A DNA stretch of 64,000 nucleotides from Bryum argenteum (lineage: Eukaryota > Streptophyta > Bryopsida > Bryales > Bryaceae): contig CM073328.1 in NCBI GenBank assembly GCA_037043015.1, positions 917,409 through 981,408 on the forward strand, written 5' to 3'. The notes beneath the pieces are model-generated. The model was not told where the DNA came from and searched no databases. It saw only the letters and a program-made list of their open reading frames with translations. How positions within the stretch are numbered: the stretch's first letter is position 1; each line of letters opens with the position of its first letter. Below are positions 1-10,627 of this stretch, piece by piece. The translations under genes and the position numbers were made by a program.

Positions 1-740
1 TCGCTGAATCCCACCACATTAGTTATCCAACCTTGGCTGATGTCCACCCCCACACAGAAGCGTGGAGGGGATGCGACCGTGCCATCGTTATCCTCTGCAT
101 ATATAGGGCCGATCTGCGCAGCTATGCTGCGAGCGATATTGTAAAATTCCAGTGGCAGCTCCGGGAGTGTAATCCATGTTGGCCAGAGAACGTTAAGGAG
201 CCTGCGAGGATTGAAACCCGTTGACCAGCGTTGGTAGAAGACAGCTCCGCCCAAGAAGCGGTGGAGGGCGAATGTGAGGATTCTCTCAGTCGTTGCGCGC
301 CCATGAGTTTTGACGTAGGCAAAATGCGGGCCAGCGTGACGCAAGAAGTGAATTTCTCCGGGTTTAGCCAGCTCACGAAGAGATTCCCACCATGATGCCC
401 CGGATTCTCGATGAATGTGGTCCTCCACCACACAAGCTATGACTGCATGGTCGAGAAGTAGAGAGTTGTTCGTGGCTACAGTAGTCTGGTCCTCTTGACT
501 TAGAGTAAAGGAGGCAGCCCCACGGACCAGCATCCCTTGGTGAGTACGGAATGAGCCGTGCGGCAGGACCTCACTTTCCTTGGGGTGGAACAGATCTGCA
601 GGTCTTCGGTTGAACCGCCCTGTCGCCAGCGCGGCTTGCAAGAAAGTGACAGGAGTGTCAGAGTACGGAACAGTCTGGGGCCCTGGCGCCCTCGGAGCAC
701 TGTTCAACGCCGTGCGATAAGTAGCTCTAGGAGATTCCAT
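1..740 (-). CDS. LINE retrotransposon ORF1 protein (DUF4283-like), 3' end beyond window
   Basis: An open frame of at least 246 codons runs from an ATG at 740 down to base 1 without a stop, so the C-terminus lies outside the window. The middle reads WITLPELPLEFYNIARSIAA, followed by a stretch ending RFCVGVDIS. This matches the DUF4283 pattern of plant LINE ORF1 proteins (W-hyd-LPGLPLE-(Y/F), then an R-hyd-CVE(V/I)D strand). In this family the domain precedes a CCHC knuckle, and the protein acts as the nucleic-acid-binding chaperone of the LINE particle. Neither the knuckle nor the reverse transcriptase is visible because the element leaves the window. The frame is intact and GC-rich compared with its surroundings, which suggests a fairly recent insertion. 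The ATG at 740 is the first methionine of the frame. Family call from motif recognition only. Confidence 0.8.
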   Translation of the reverse strand, partial: MESPRATYRTALNSAPRAPGPQTVPYSDTPVTFLQAALATGRFNRRPADLFHPKESEVLPHGSFRTHQGMLVRGAASFTLSQEDQTTVATNNSLLLDHAVIACVVEDHIHRESGASWWESLRELAKPGEIHFLRHAGPHFAYVKTHGRATTERILTFALHRFLGGAVFYQRWSTGFNPRRLLNVLWPTWITLPELPLEFYNIARSIAAQIGPIYAEDNDGTVASPPRFCVGVDISQGWITNVVGFS

Positions 741-1001
741 CGTTAACCCTAATTGACTTGTTCTCCTCGTGGGAGGGGATTTTCAACACAAAAGCCTCTC
801 TGTCGACTCGTCTCACGATGCCGCTCACGATTCCAAACTCGTCTGGTGGATTACGCGCCGGGAGCGATGGTCACAGGGCGCGCCGCCTTAGCGGCGGGCG
901 AGCGCCTCCGGCCTCCATCGCCAGCGCTCCCTCAGATCAATTGGATCAAATATTCGTAAAGTTTGAGTGGGCTTGAATCAACAGTGGTGTTTGAACTTAA
1001 C
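741..1001 (-). other. Probable 5' UTR/promoter of the left-edge LINE
   Basis: This GC-rich stretch lies directly upstream of the LINE ORF1 start and changes abruptly to AT-rich sequence near 950-1000. It holds no convincing ORF. LINE 5' UTRs carry internal promoters. The 5' boundary of the element is inferred from base composition only. Confidence 0.4.
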
Positions 1002-1187
1002 TCAATATATTTAGGAACGCTTTACATGAGGAGTCAAGCCATGCGGATGGGGCAAAAATATCTTTTACGTGATTGGTTCATTTCTCAAATTTCAAAAAAT
1101 GAACCAATTACATGAGAAGGATTTTTGTCCTTGTTTGACCCTACATACGGCTTGACTCCATGTGTAAAGCATTCCTTATATTGTTGA
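1002..1187. mobile_element. Foldback MITE of about 186 bp
   Basis: The two halves are near-complementary. The left arm (about 1002-1085, including GGAACGCTTTAC and GAGTCAAGCC) pairs with the right arm (about 1100-1187, including GGCTTGACTC and GTAAAGCATTCC), leaving a loop of roughly 15 bp. Whole-length hairpins of this size are typical of MITEs and could fold into a small-RNA precursor. The superfamily is not assignable because the ends are AT-rich and no clear target duplication is visible. Confidence 0.7.
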
Positions 1188-1794
1188 GGAAATATCTAAG
1201 AGTGACTTGGAGGAGGTAGTACTAATTGGCAATCAGCTTGACTTCTGGAAAACTTCATGTTGATGTCATTTGCACAGTGATGTGATAAGCCAAAATTTAA
1301 TCATCGCCTTCACTTATATGAATCTTAATACAAGTTCTTTACAAAAAAAGAGGAACTCTAAACTAATTCTAAGGCTGGTGTAAATAGAGTGTTTGTTCAG
1401 CATATGTCTAGAGGTGACTTCCTACTACCAAGTCTAGTATCATTAAAGTGACAATACCTACCTAAGTGGCTAAATCCTCCATTGTTTCTCTGCAGCTCTC
1501 TCCAAAGTGCTTGATATCTAATTGTTTCGGAAGTATATCATTACCCAAACCAATCAAGTGCTCACATGACACTTTTTATTGATTACTCAATAGCACCCAT
1601 GACCTTCCAATAGCATTGTTTAGAAAAATTTCTATAATGAACTCTAATGAAGTGGAATGAAAATAATTTTAGGTTACTTTACATTTGAATACGGGATAGT
1701 TTAAAAAGTTCAAAATTAAAAATGTTGAAAGTTCTCATTGGAGTTATGTAGACATGATTTGCACGTAGTATGTCGTGATGAATACCGTGAATCA
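1188..1794. other. AT-rich intergenic DNA
   Basis: No gene, RNA or element ends were recognised. Base composition becomes GC-rich at about 1790, where homology with the second GATA locus begins. Confidence 0.5.
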
Positions 1795-2260
1795 CCGGTC
1801 CCGCCCAAAGTCAGCCCCCGCCATAGGACGTCCACATGAACAGCCTATGACCGCTCGCCCCCCCGCCTCAATCATGGAACCCGCGTCCCAATGCAGGCGG
1901 ACCGGTCGATACCCGCCATACACCCTCCAGGGCATCAGCCGAAGCTGTCGGCCACGAGCAAAAGCTGCGGCGAAAGGAAAAAGCTAAAGAAGAAGAAGCA
2001 AGAGATACCCGGGAGGGTACGACAGGGTATGAACCGAGTTCCGAAGCGAAAGTGTCGGCTACGTGGGAAAGCTGCTGAATAAACGCAAAGGTGAAAGGTA
2101 AATGGGGCCTCGGCTGTTAGCTTGAAAGGGGCATGGGCGCTGCCTTATTTGGCCTTCACCATAGTAAATCGAAGCTACCGAACGCGGTTTCTGCCTTGCA
2201 AGGAAGAGAAGGGCGCGGAGTTGCCCGAATGCCCGGGACCACCTCCTCGGCCTGTCAGAG

Positions 2261-2400
2261 ATTTAGTAGAGAAAAATATGCAGCAAATTCTTCGCGCTTT
2301 CTCCGGGCGTTTTGTTCTTTGTTTTCCAGCTCTTTTCGGTATAAGTTCCCGGCCGAGCAAATTTTCCAAGCGATGTGAAAGCCTAGGAGGACCTACGAAC
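2261..2400 (+). promoter_or_regulatory. Conserved promoter/5' UTR block of GATA gene A
   Basis: The segment with GAGAAAAATATGCAG, AAATTCTTCGC and CGGTATAAGTTCCCG is kept at the same place upstream of GATA gene B (reverse strand, about 37370-37480), although sequence around it has drifted. Conservation in a diverged duplicate suggests a core promoter, transcript leader or bound element. The transcription start is not determined. Confidence 0.45.
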
Positions 2401-2817
2401 TCAATCGTAGCTTCTTAGTAAGTAACAAGTAGTAGTAAAGGAGCAATTCGAGTAGAACCGTCCGTGTCTTGAGTTCGTACTCTGTCTCAGCTCCTAATCT
2501 GCTTAGTAGTCAGTGCGGCTCATGAAAATCGCGACGAAGTTTGTGACAGTGTGAGCGATGCAATAAACGAAAGTGTTCTTGAAATCAAGGAATATCTGTC
2601 GAGGTGCTTGTTAGTAGACTTGATCGAGGAGAAGCGTTCTGTAGTTCTTTACTCTGTTACGTGATCAATAAACGAAGAAATTAGTGCTTATTGCCACGGA
2701 GTTTTGAGGGTGTTGTTGAATAAACTCAGCTGTGTTGAATACACTGCTGTGTTGAATAAGTCGAAAGAGTTATGGTAGCGAAGTGCTTGTAAGCTACGGA
2801 CATAGAGAATTGAGTGT

Positions 2818-2844
2818 ATGAGAATCGCGTCGAAGACTTGGTAG
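2818..2844 (+). promoter_or_regulatory. Short upstream ORF before GATA gene A
   Basis: An ATG followed by seven codons and a TAG ends 7 bases before the main ATG at 2852. A different short uORF precedes the start of the duplicate gene (36983-37000). It may dampen translation of the main ORF. This is inference from position only. Confidence 0.35.
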
Positions 2845-2851
2845 AGCGAAA

Positions 2852-4626
2852 ATGGCTGCCTCCTGCATTCTTGGTGACTCTTATGGAGTTTTGGAGGCAG
2901 ACAATTTTCCAGAGGTTTTCCAGATTGAAGACGTGCTTGACTTTAGTTGCGAGGACATTGGAGGTCCTATCGACGCAGGAGACTTGCAACTTTCGGGAGT
3001 GACCGAAGAGAGCTGTGGCGAGGGAAGCATCTCGTCGTTGATGGAAGTGAAGAGTGAGCTGCTAGAGCATACTCTGGAGGATTTCGAAGTTCACACCGAC
3101 CTCTGCGTGCCAGTAAGTCTCTTGAAACTGAGCGAATGAATAGCCCGATCGTGTAACTCTGGGAGGATTAAAGAAATGTCTTGTTGCTAGCTCTAGCTTT
3201 GAACGCGGTTGAACACGCATTACTTGTTTAGAAATGTGCAACTTGATGGATGTTTAGAAATGCGCAACTTGAAGAGTTTGCTGGAAGCAATTTAGAGCTC
3301 TTGTTCTGGCTACGTGCCCCGCGTTAGTCTCAGAAATGTTCCAAGTTTACAAAATTTGTTCAGTTTACTTGTTGACATTTCACAAGATTGAGTTGGAACG
3401 AAGCACGTATTTGTTTCACCACTTCGTTTTTGATGACTGTAACGACTGCTGTTCGTTTGAAGTGACTTCATAAATTCTGCGTCCGTGGCTCATTGTTCAG
3501 CTGTCTTGGTTACGAGCAGTCGGTTACATTTGTGTGAGAGTGTCTTGAGCGGATTAGCTGTTCTTTGTTAAGAGCAATTGACACATTGTTTAAAAGTGAA
3601 TTGCGGATAGGAGTTTAATAGTTCATATTTTCTGTTTTGCAGTGCGATGACCTCGCCGACCTGCAGTGGCTTTCGTCTTTCGTGGAAGACACATTTGCTG
3701 CGGCCGAATTGCCGGGAGTCCATTCCACGCATGGCGGGTTCTCTTCCCCCGCAAGAAACACCGAGCACACAACTAACATGGCGATTTGCGACGCGTACCA
3801 ACCATACCAAAGGTCAAGCCCAGTGTCAGTTCTGGAGAACAGCAGCGCAACTTCTTCGGAGCTGACCGGACCTGACTACAGGGATATATCGGTGCCGGGC
3901 CGGGCGCGAAGCAAGAGGTCCAGGACGGGAGCTCGGATATGGACATCGAAAATCCTGCCCACGAGCTCGTCAGTGAGTAGCTTCGAGTCGATGGGAGACG
4001 ACTCGTACACGACTTCGTACTCACCCATTGTGTCGGAAGACAGTGTGGTGGATGGCGGAGAGCAGGACGATGAAGACTCGCAGAGTTCGAAGCGGTGCAA
4101 GGTGACGAACACCAGTCCGAACACGAGCAGTGTCAGTCACGTCAGCAATGGCAGCAGCACTAAAGGCAGGAAGAAGAGCCAAGACAATGCGCAGGCATGG
4201 CGGTGCATGCACTGTCAGACACAGAAAACACCGCAGTGGAGGACGGGTCCGATGGGACCAAAGACTCTGTGCAATGCGTGTGGAGTGCGGTACAAGTCGG
4301 GAAGGCTGCTGCCAGAGTACCGTCCTGCGAGCTCCCCAACTTACGTAGCATCGGAGCATTCTCATTCTCACAAGAAGGTGCTGGAGATGAGACGAGAACG
4401 CGAGGGTTACGTACAACAGTCACATGGTAACCTGCACGGTGCAACTCCATTGCGCGAGAAGACGAACATTCCACAGCTGATAAGGAGGCCGAGTCTGGAG
4501 CCTGTGAACTCCGAGTTTCGAAATTTCGAATCGGCAATGCAGAAATGCTTCTCCAAGCCCCCATCTGTACCTGTCGAGACCCAGGAAGTCGGAGCGTCTG
4601 TAGTTTGCGAACAACAAAACCCTTGA
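2852..4626 (+). CDS. Class A GATA zinc-finger transcription factor, copy A
   Basis: Two exons, 2852-3112 and 3643-4626, are joined by a GT-AG intron (GTAAGT donor, TTTTGCAG acceptor) in phase 0 and encode about 414 aa. One GATA finger lies at about residues 274-298 (CMHC, 18-residue loop, CNAC), followed by the basic tail [20 protein letters not shown] typical of Arabidopsis class A (GATA1-14-like) factors. The protein should bind WGATAR motifs in the nucleus. The N-terminus is acidic ([13 protein letters not shown]), as in the family's likely activation region. The Ser-rich middle contains a KRSR basic patch. The start at 2852 is chosen because the duplicate starts at the aligned methionine. 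Class A members include light- and growth-related regulators; no specific role is deducible. Confidence 0.92.
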
Positions 4627-5020
4627 GTACAATGATATTGGGGGATTGTAAAGGTATAGTGAAAGCCAAAGATGATCAATATCTTGGTGAAATATTCTTT
4701 TGGGGACGACATGAAGAGACCTTGTACATGGGAGATAGAGGTCGAGATCATGATAGAGGCGTTGATGATTTAAAAGATGAGTTCCTTCAATTTAAATCTA
4801 TCCCCTACAACTGTCCCCCTTGATTTTGCTATTAGAAACAGAAAGGAACAGCAGCACATGGATTAGTTTTGGGCACGTTTGTCAATGCCTTGTTAGAGCA
4901 GAGTCCTACATCTGCATTCGTTACATTATGTAATGGCAGTTGTAAGTTATATGCCCCTTTATCTTGCATCAGATGTTGCAAGCAAGGTGGACATCTGTAT
5001 GATGTTACTGTGGTGATCAA

Positions 5021-6134
5021 TTATTACTAATTCTTTCAAAGACTGGTAGTACATTTGCAGGTGTGTACCTGAGTATCTTCAGACAGTGTCAGCCTTTGTT
5101 GCTGACATACGATGTTCGCTTATTTGATACACGAACGATGGGGTTCCATTTCACAGGGGTGCTATCATAAAGACTGGTGTCTGTGCACTACAAATTATGA
5201 GGCCCACCCCCATCTCCTGCTTGTCTCATGTTCATAAGTGCCGAAAGGTTTCTGTCCTCCTGTTTTTCTCCATTGTCTTGAATGTGGAAGCACCTGATTG
5301 TGTTCAGACCCTTGTGACTTATCTGCCTCAGTTATCATTGAGCCTATCCCTGTGAGGTAAAATCCGGTGTTCCTATCGGTGCCTGGCTCTTTTTCCGCCT
5401 ATTATCTCTTGTTGGTTGGTCTTTTTCTTGGGATTATGATGGATGATTCAGCTAACTTCACGTAAAATTAGGTTCGGCTATCATTTGTTAACAGAGTTTG
5501 TGCATAAGTATCAAAACATGTGTCAGAGCAAGCGTTCCGCAATCAAAGCAAAAAGGAAATGAGTAGTTGGTAATCACTTTGGTGTGCAGATGTTCAAGCT
5601 AAATCTTTGTCGAAGTAAGATTTTGAATGAATGATATTCATGTACGGTGCCCACAGAAGAGTTCCAGGTACCTACCATCTCGTCCTGCTTTCTGATATAT
5701 TACACTAGTTTAAATTGATCCAAATTATGCTATTATTACTGAACATATGTTCTAACCCCTTATTGTTCTTCAGGTACCATGTTCTTTACAATCTCACACC
5801 TAAATTTCTAGTAAAGAAAAACAGGAGTCTGAAGGGTGGGGGCACAAAGCATGTGATTTCTTGTTGTTGTGGTGTTTTTTTCAGACCATCCAAGCTGCGT
5901 GCTATTTACTTCCCAGTGGGGTCAACAAATTGGAAAACAATAATATTGGAAAGAAAAGGGAGGGGGGGCAACATCAGTAGGTGGAATGAAAAGCTTGTAA
6001 GGCTGAAGTGAACAGCTTGAAAGCACGCAGGGTGGGGTATGACACTGCTGCCTCCCTCCAGAATGCATGTGCTCATTGTCTGCCCCTTCCACTCTTCACT
6101 CATTTTATTATACATTTCATAGATGTGAGACTTC
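5021..6134. other. Intergenic DNA downstream of GATA A
   Basis: Sequence past the end of the GATA duplication. I saw no intact gene or element ends. A G-rich run lies near 5960. Confidence 0.5.
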
Positions 6135-6579
6135 GGTCTCTTTACACTGTGGACCAAGGGTCATGACCAAGAAAATCAAGATCATTTTCATGGTCATGCC
6201 TCTCGACCATGATAAATCAAAAATAGATTTTTGAGTGGCTTGGACACTCTTGGATTTGGACCAGGAGAAGTTTAAGCTCAATTTTCTAATATAAATCCTC
6301 ATATTCTCCTTTCTTTTTAAATAATGGAACTCCAACCAATCAATGAGTTTTGAGCCTTATGGTCTCCTTGATTGTATATATTTGCTTCGACTCAACTATA
6401 ATCAAGGAGACCATGAAAGCATTATCTAATATGGAAGTTGTAACATACTTTGGGGACCTCAAAGTTAGTGGTTATTCTCCTTTTTTCAAGGTAATGTAAA
6501 GCCAAAGAGCACTTTATTCTCCAATCACAAATTTTAGGAGGACATAGTCAATCTTCATGGTCCATAGTGTAAAGCGACC
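6135..6579. mobile_element. PIF/Harbinger-like MITE, about 445 bp
   Basis: The ends are inverted: left GGTCTCTTTACACTGTGGACC, right (reverse complement) GGTCGCTTTACACTATGGACC. Both share the TTTACACTATGG core with the TAA-flanked element at 43486-44054. The target duplication has decayed. An internal hairpin at about 6359-6413 (TGGTCTCCTTGATT paired with AATCAAGGAGACCA) has no coding capacity. Confidence 0.6.
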
Positions 6580-7390
6580 CTGATTTTATTGAAGACCAAA
6601 CTAAGAGGGCATGCTAAGGAGCTGAAAAAAGTTTTTTTTTTTAAAAAAAAAGCGGTGTACTCTTTTGGCAAATGCTTTTATTCAACCCAAAGTTTCCTTC
6701 TTGACCCAAACTCTTGACGTTAAAAACTTCAAAAGTCTTACAAGTGTACTTTTACCAATATTGCGGTTCATTCTTCTCGTACCTTTTTCCTCCACCTCTT
6801 GACTTTCAACAACTTAGGGTACATTTCTTCATGTGAAAGTCGATTTACTCCGTGTACTTTAACGAATAGGTGCAACTGCAGTATTGTAAAAAAAAAAACA
6901 AAAAACAAAGGATTTGTCCTTTATTTGTACAGAAATTCACAGGGATTTGTAATTTACTATACAGAAAGTCCTTGAGAAGGGCAGTGAGATTTTTCTTTTG
7001 GGTTTGAAATGAATGATTCTGGCAGTTTAAGTCTGTAAGAAAGAAGGGAGAGGGAGAGCCCATGCTTGGAGATGAAGAATGTTTGGTGTGCATTATGGTA
7101 TTTGTTGTGCAGGAAGTCACACATGTGTCTGTGTACCTGCAGAAGGCAGTAAAGCACTCCTTGCCATGTTGCCACTCAGAAAATTATTGGTGTCTCCCCA
7201 GCTGACTGTGTAAGTTGAAGGGCATCACTGCCCGAGAACCAAAAAAAAATAAATAAATAAAAAAATAAAAAAAGAGAAGATAGAAAGAAAGAAGAAGAAG
7301 AGAAAAAAAAGAAGAAAGAAAAAAACGGAGGTTGTTTTTTGAGAACGAAATTACCAAAAACTCCTTTTGGGTTTAAAAGACGGTTAGGGT
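6580..7390. other. AT-rich intergenic DNA with purine tract
   Basis: No gene recognised. 7239-7330 is an A/G-only low-complexity tract (AAATAAATAAA passing into GAAGAAAGAAAA). Confidence 0.5.
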
Positions 7391-7394
7391 TTAA

Positions 7395-7736
7395 CCCTTA
7401 AATGCCAAAGCAAGCCCCAGGGGTTTGTTTCCAAAAGAACCTGCTCTATAGCTCTCAGTGTACTCAACTTTTCACTTATATTTTGATTTCAAATTGGTCA
7501 CCTTCTTGTAATGCATTCAAAACGTGAAAGTTTACAATTCAAATTACAAATTGTATGAGTGATTTTGTGGTTTGAAAGGATTGTGGTAGGTAAGTTGGGG
7601 TTGTACATAACCTTGTAGGAGGTTGCAAGCTCATCATTGATTAGTTTATTCATGATGCCCAAGTCCAAAAGATGTTGTGATCCAGTTTTGGGCTGCATGT
7701 TTTAAAACATGTTGAGACCCCACAGGCATTTGAGGG
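7395..7736. mobile_element. piggyBac-type MITE, TTAA flanked (342 bp)
   Basis: TTAA at 7391-7394 and 7737-7740 flank terminal repeats CCCTTAAATGCC and (reverse complement of the right end) CCCTCAAATGCC. TTAA duplications with CCC-start ends are the signature of piggyBac elements. The ends match the 5.9-kb piggyBac at 23587-29476 (CCCTTAAAC-CCCGAG), and the interior is about the same as the MITE at 10193-10554 (shared TTTTCACTTATATTTTGAT and GTTGCAAGCTCATCATTGAT). No ORF, so it is a non-autonomous passenger. Confidence 0.85.
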
Positions 7737-7749
7737 TTAAAGCATTAAA

Positions 7750-7751
<2 letters not shown>

Positions 7752-7791
<40 letters not shown>
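7752..7791 (+). repeat. Poly(A) run of 40 bases
   Basis: An uninterrupted A homopolymer lies 11 bases past the right TTAA of the neighbouring MITE. It may be an old retroposon tail or slippage product. Homopolymer length is uncertain in any assembly. Confidence 0.8.
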
Positions 7792-7793
<2 letters not shown>

Positions 7794-8210
7794 ATAAATT
7801 TCCTTTAGAGATCAAAACGTTCTTAGCATTCTTTTCCTATTAAAAATTCATGTTCTTGACCTTGGAGTGTTCACCTATTCGTGCATAGGCCAAGCATCTT
7901 CTCAAATGTAGCCATGATTGATCAAATAATAATGTTGGAAGCATGTAAAAAACATGGGCTCTTACATGGACAAACTCTCTGTTGTTCCATCATTTCCTTC
8001 TATCCCTTCGTTATCATTGATACTTTTTGGAACACCAAGTGTAATTTCATTGACAAGCATGCAAACTTTTGTATGTATTAATTCTTGTATTATTTGTAGA
8101 TATTCATTACTAAACCCTAAACAACACCTCATGTGATCCAATCCGACCAGCGATTCCCAAGATCATAATGTTACTCGCAAAACAAAACAAAACAAACTAC
8201 TTGTCTTAAA
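7792..8210. other. AT-rich intergenic DNA
   Basis: Nothing recognised except a short AACAAAACAAAACAAAC tract just before the SINE insertion. Confidence 0.5.
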
Positions 8211-8222
8211 TGATAGATGATC

Positions 8223-8512
8223 TGAGGAGGTCGTGGGTTCTATTCCCCATGCCGGCGTGGTGCTCACCACTATAATCCACCCAACTATTGTGGGGGGTCG
8301 TTGGACCTTGTTGTATGGGTACTTCAAAGCCCTTTGGGGGATACTATGTCATGTATCTTCAAGGCACTAGTTAGCCTAGTTATAGTGTCCACCCTTGAAA
8401 GGGGGAGTAGTATTGTTTTGATTTCCCCTTGTCCGGTGGCCATGGGGATATTAGCATTACGAACGAACACTTCATTCACGCCGGCCCCTTAGAAAGGACC
8501 GGAGTTTCTATC
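8223..8512 (+). mobile_element. tRNA-derived SINE, 5' truncated, with 12-bp target duplication
   Basis: A perfect direct repeat TGATAGATGATC at 8211-8222 and 8513-8524 flanks the element. It begins just before a Pol III B-box-like GGTTCTATTCC and lacks the A box, so it is 5' truncated, as expected from target-primed reverse transcription. The body is collinear with the complete SINE at 45430-45785 (shared CCTCAAAGCCCTTTGGGGGA-like core and ACACTTCATTCACGCCGGCC). The 3' end is a TCTATC tail, not poly(A). Confidence 0.85.
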
Positions 8513-8524
8513 TGATAGATGATC

Positions 8525-9453
8525 AACTATATCAATTATGATGCAAAAATGAGGAATATTACATACAAATTCCGTGACTTCTCAATAACTGTCATTGACT
8601 TTGTCTTCAAAAAATTTCAAATGTTTAAATTTACCCCCTCAAACCTTAATTGCGTTCACCGCCAAAGTTTGTCTCCATTCCATTCAAAGCCCACTTTTCA
8701 GCACACCATTTTTTTTTGAAAAGTGTTACTTTTCCACTCTACACCACCCATTTGAATGCCAACATGCCTTGGAAAAAGCTCCCCCAAATCCAAACTATTA
8801 CCAAAAAGAAAACATGCATGCACGTAAAATTAATGTTCAAAAGAGACCAGTCAAGAGAAGATTGGCTGGTGCATGGTTCAATAAAAAAAAAAAAAAAAAA
8901 TTTAAAAAGGCCAAAAAGAGTGGCAACTTGTGTGCCTTTTGGGGTTATGGAAAAATAGACCTTTTTGTCTTGAATAATTTTACTTAGTTTTTCGGTTCAT
9001 TATGAGGTAAATTTAATGACCTACTTTGGTTTCATGAATAAAAACCTAAACTAACTTTGGCAATTAGAAGCTTTTATCACAAAGGATTGACTTCGAAAAA
9101 AGAGATTCGCTATGCAATAAATTGATAAATGAGTATTATAATAGGCAACAAAATTAATGAGTTATCATCCTTTCTATAATTATTCACTCACATAACTTCT
9201 TTGGCATATACTTCTATTGCACAATGAATTTTCATTTTGTTTGTTAGCGTTTCAATGTAAAAAAACAATGCACATTACATACATTACTTACTCATCTTTT
9301 TAGATTGATGGTTACAAGGGCAAATATTTACTCCTAAAGTATTAACGTAATTTTTTTACCAAAAGTGACAATTAAAATGCAATTTGAGAAAAGCTTAATT
9401 GTGTCCAAAAATACACTTTGAGTTCAAAGTTCAAGAATTGTTTTTGTGGGATA
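8525..9453. other. AT-rich intergenic DNA
   Basis: No gene recognised. An A tract at 8883-8899 and short A-rich segments are the only low-complexity features. Confidence 0.5.
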
Positions 9454-9728
9454 CAGTCACACCTCGATAAGTGTTAAAACACTATATGTGTTATGGAGAT
9501 ATCCGCTCCCTTAAAATTAACACTAGGGACTGTTATGTGTTAAGTGTTATGCAATGTTTGCTCCCGACTTTGTTAATTTTACCTCGATAAGTGATAACTT
9601 TCTATAAAAGGAATTTTTGTAAGAACTATAATTTGGAGGGAGATAATTTTGAGGTCAAGTAATAGTTTCTAGGTGCAAAGTGACTCTAGAAGTCTATTTT
9701 AGGAACAAATTGATTGGTACATGTATTT

Positions 9729-10039
9729 AAATTATGAGCTTGAGTTTGATTTGAATGATCCTTATCAGCCCACTGATGAAGAAATTATTGAAATGCTTTC
9801 ATCCCAACAACTAGGTAGTGAGCTTGAAGATATTGAAGATCTCCCGCAATATAGTAGAAGAGGTTGTGGGCTTTAAAGATGTAAGTAGTGCTCTTCAAAC
9901 AGTGATGAACTTTTTGGAGCAAAGACCTAATGACACCATGTTATCCATAAGAAATATTGAAGTATTAGAAAAGGAAGTAGAATCCTAACGTTTAGCAAAA
10001 TCTCGCCAAATTACTATTGATTCATTCTTTCAACGAACT
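9729..10039 (+). pseudogene. pogo-like transposase C-terminal remnant
   Basis: Translation gives an acidic stretch (SELEDIEDLPQYS), then after a frame change EEVVGFKDVSSALQTVMNFL, then an in-frame stop followed by KSRQITIDSFFQR. This order (acidic linker, helical segment of the AL-x-T-hyd type, and a terminal I-T-x-FF motif) is the tail of pogo/Tigger transposases. The DDE core and HTH are absent, so it is inactive. Confidence 0.7.
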
Positions 10040-10192
10040 TCAATGAAATGTTTTGTATGAATCAATGTTTTGTAATGAATCACTCTTTTGTAATTTCATC
10101 CATTTTTTTCTATAAATGTTATGTATTTACTTCCTAAGTGTTATTTTTCATAAGTGTTACAAATCATCGGCATCACCCTCGATAAGTGTTAA

Positions 10193-10554
10193 CCCTTAAA
10201 CGCCCAAGGGGACCCGAGGGGTCACCTTCTAACAGAATCTTCTCTGTAGCTCTCACTGTACTCAACTTTTCACTTATATTTTGATGTCAAACTGGTCACC
10301 TTCTTGTGATGCATTCAAAAAGTGAAATTTTACAATTCAAATCACAATTTGTATGAGTGATTTTGTGCTTTGAAAGGATTGTGGTAGCGAGGTTGGGGTT
10401 GTACATAACCTTGTAGGAGGTTGCAAGCTCATCATTGATTGGTGCATTCATGATGCCCTTATTCAAAAAGTGCACTATTCATGATGCCCAAGTCCAAAAG
10501 ATGCTGTGATTCAATTTTGGGCTGCCCGTTTCACACCCCATTGGCGTTTAAGGG
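10193..10554. mobile_element. piggyBac-type MITE inserted in the pogo-like element (362 bp)
   Basis: TTAA at 10189-10192 and 10555-10558 flank inverted ends CCCTTAAACGCC/CCCTTAAACGCC, identical over 12 bases. The right end of the 5.9-kb piggyBac also starts CCCTTAAACGCCCGAG. The interior aligns with the MITE at 7395-7736. Perfect ends and target duplications point to recent movement, after the pogo element had landed. Confidence 0.9.
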
Positions 10555-10627
10555 TTAAGTGTTACTATTCCATAAGTGTTAACGAAAAGTATGCTCCCAA
10601 GTGTTAACACTTATCGAGGTTTGACTG

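Larger units (their letters stand above)
1795..5020 (+). repeat. Copy A of an inverted segmental duplication carrying a GATA gene
   Basis: This segment matches 34965-37920 in reverse orientation. Homology covers a GC-rich upstream block (both contain CCTCAATCATGG), the 5' UTR (both contain CGGTATAAGTTCCCG), both exons, the intron position, the 3' UTR (both contain TTCTTTTGGGGACGA) and a block 300-400 bp past the stop (both contain GGCAGTTGTAAGTTAT). Noncoding parts have diverged much more than the finger, so the duplication is not recent. About 30 kb, including the CASTOR-like gene and the piggyBac element, separates the copies. Confidence 0.85.
9454..10627 (+). mobile_element. pogo-like (Tc1/mariner) element, degraded, with nested MITE
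   Basis: TA dinucleotides flank inverted ends CAGTCACACCTCGATAAGTG and, reversed from the right, CAGTCAAACCTCGATAAGTG. This CAGT-rich end and TA target are characteristic of pogo/Tigger/Lemi elements. The CCTCGATAAGTG motif recurs inside near 9592 and 10178. The coding part retains only a transposase C-terminus (9729-10030). A separate piggyBac-type MITE (10193-10554) is inserted inside at a TTAA. Confidence 0.85.
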
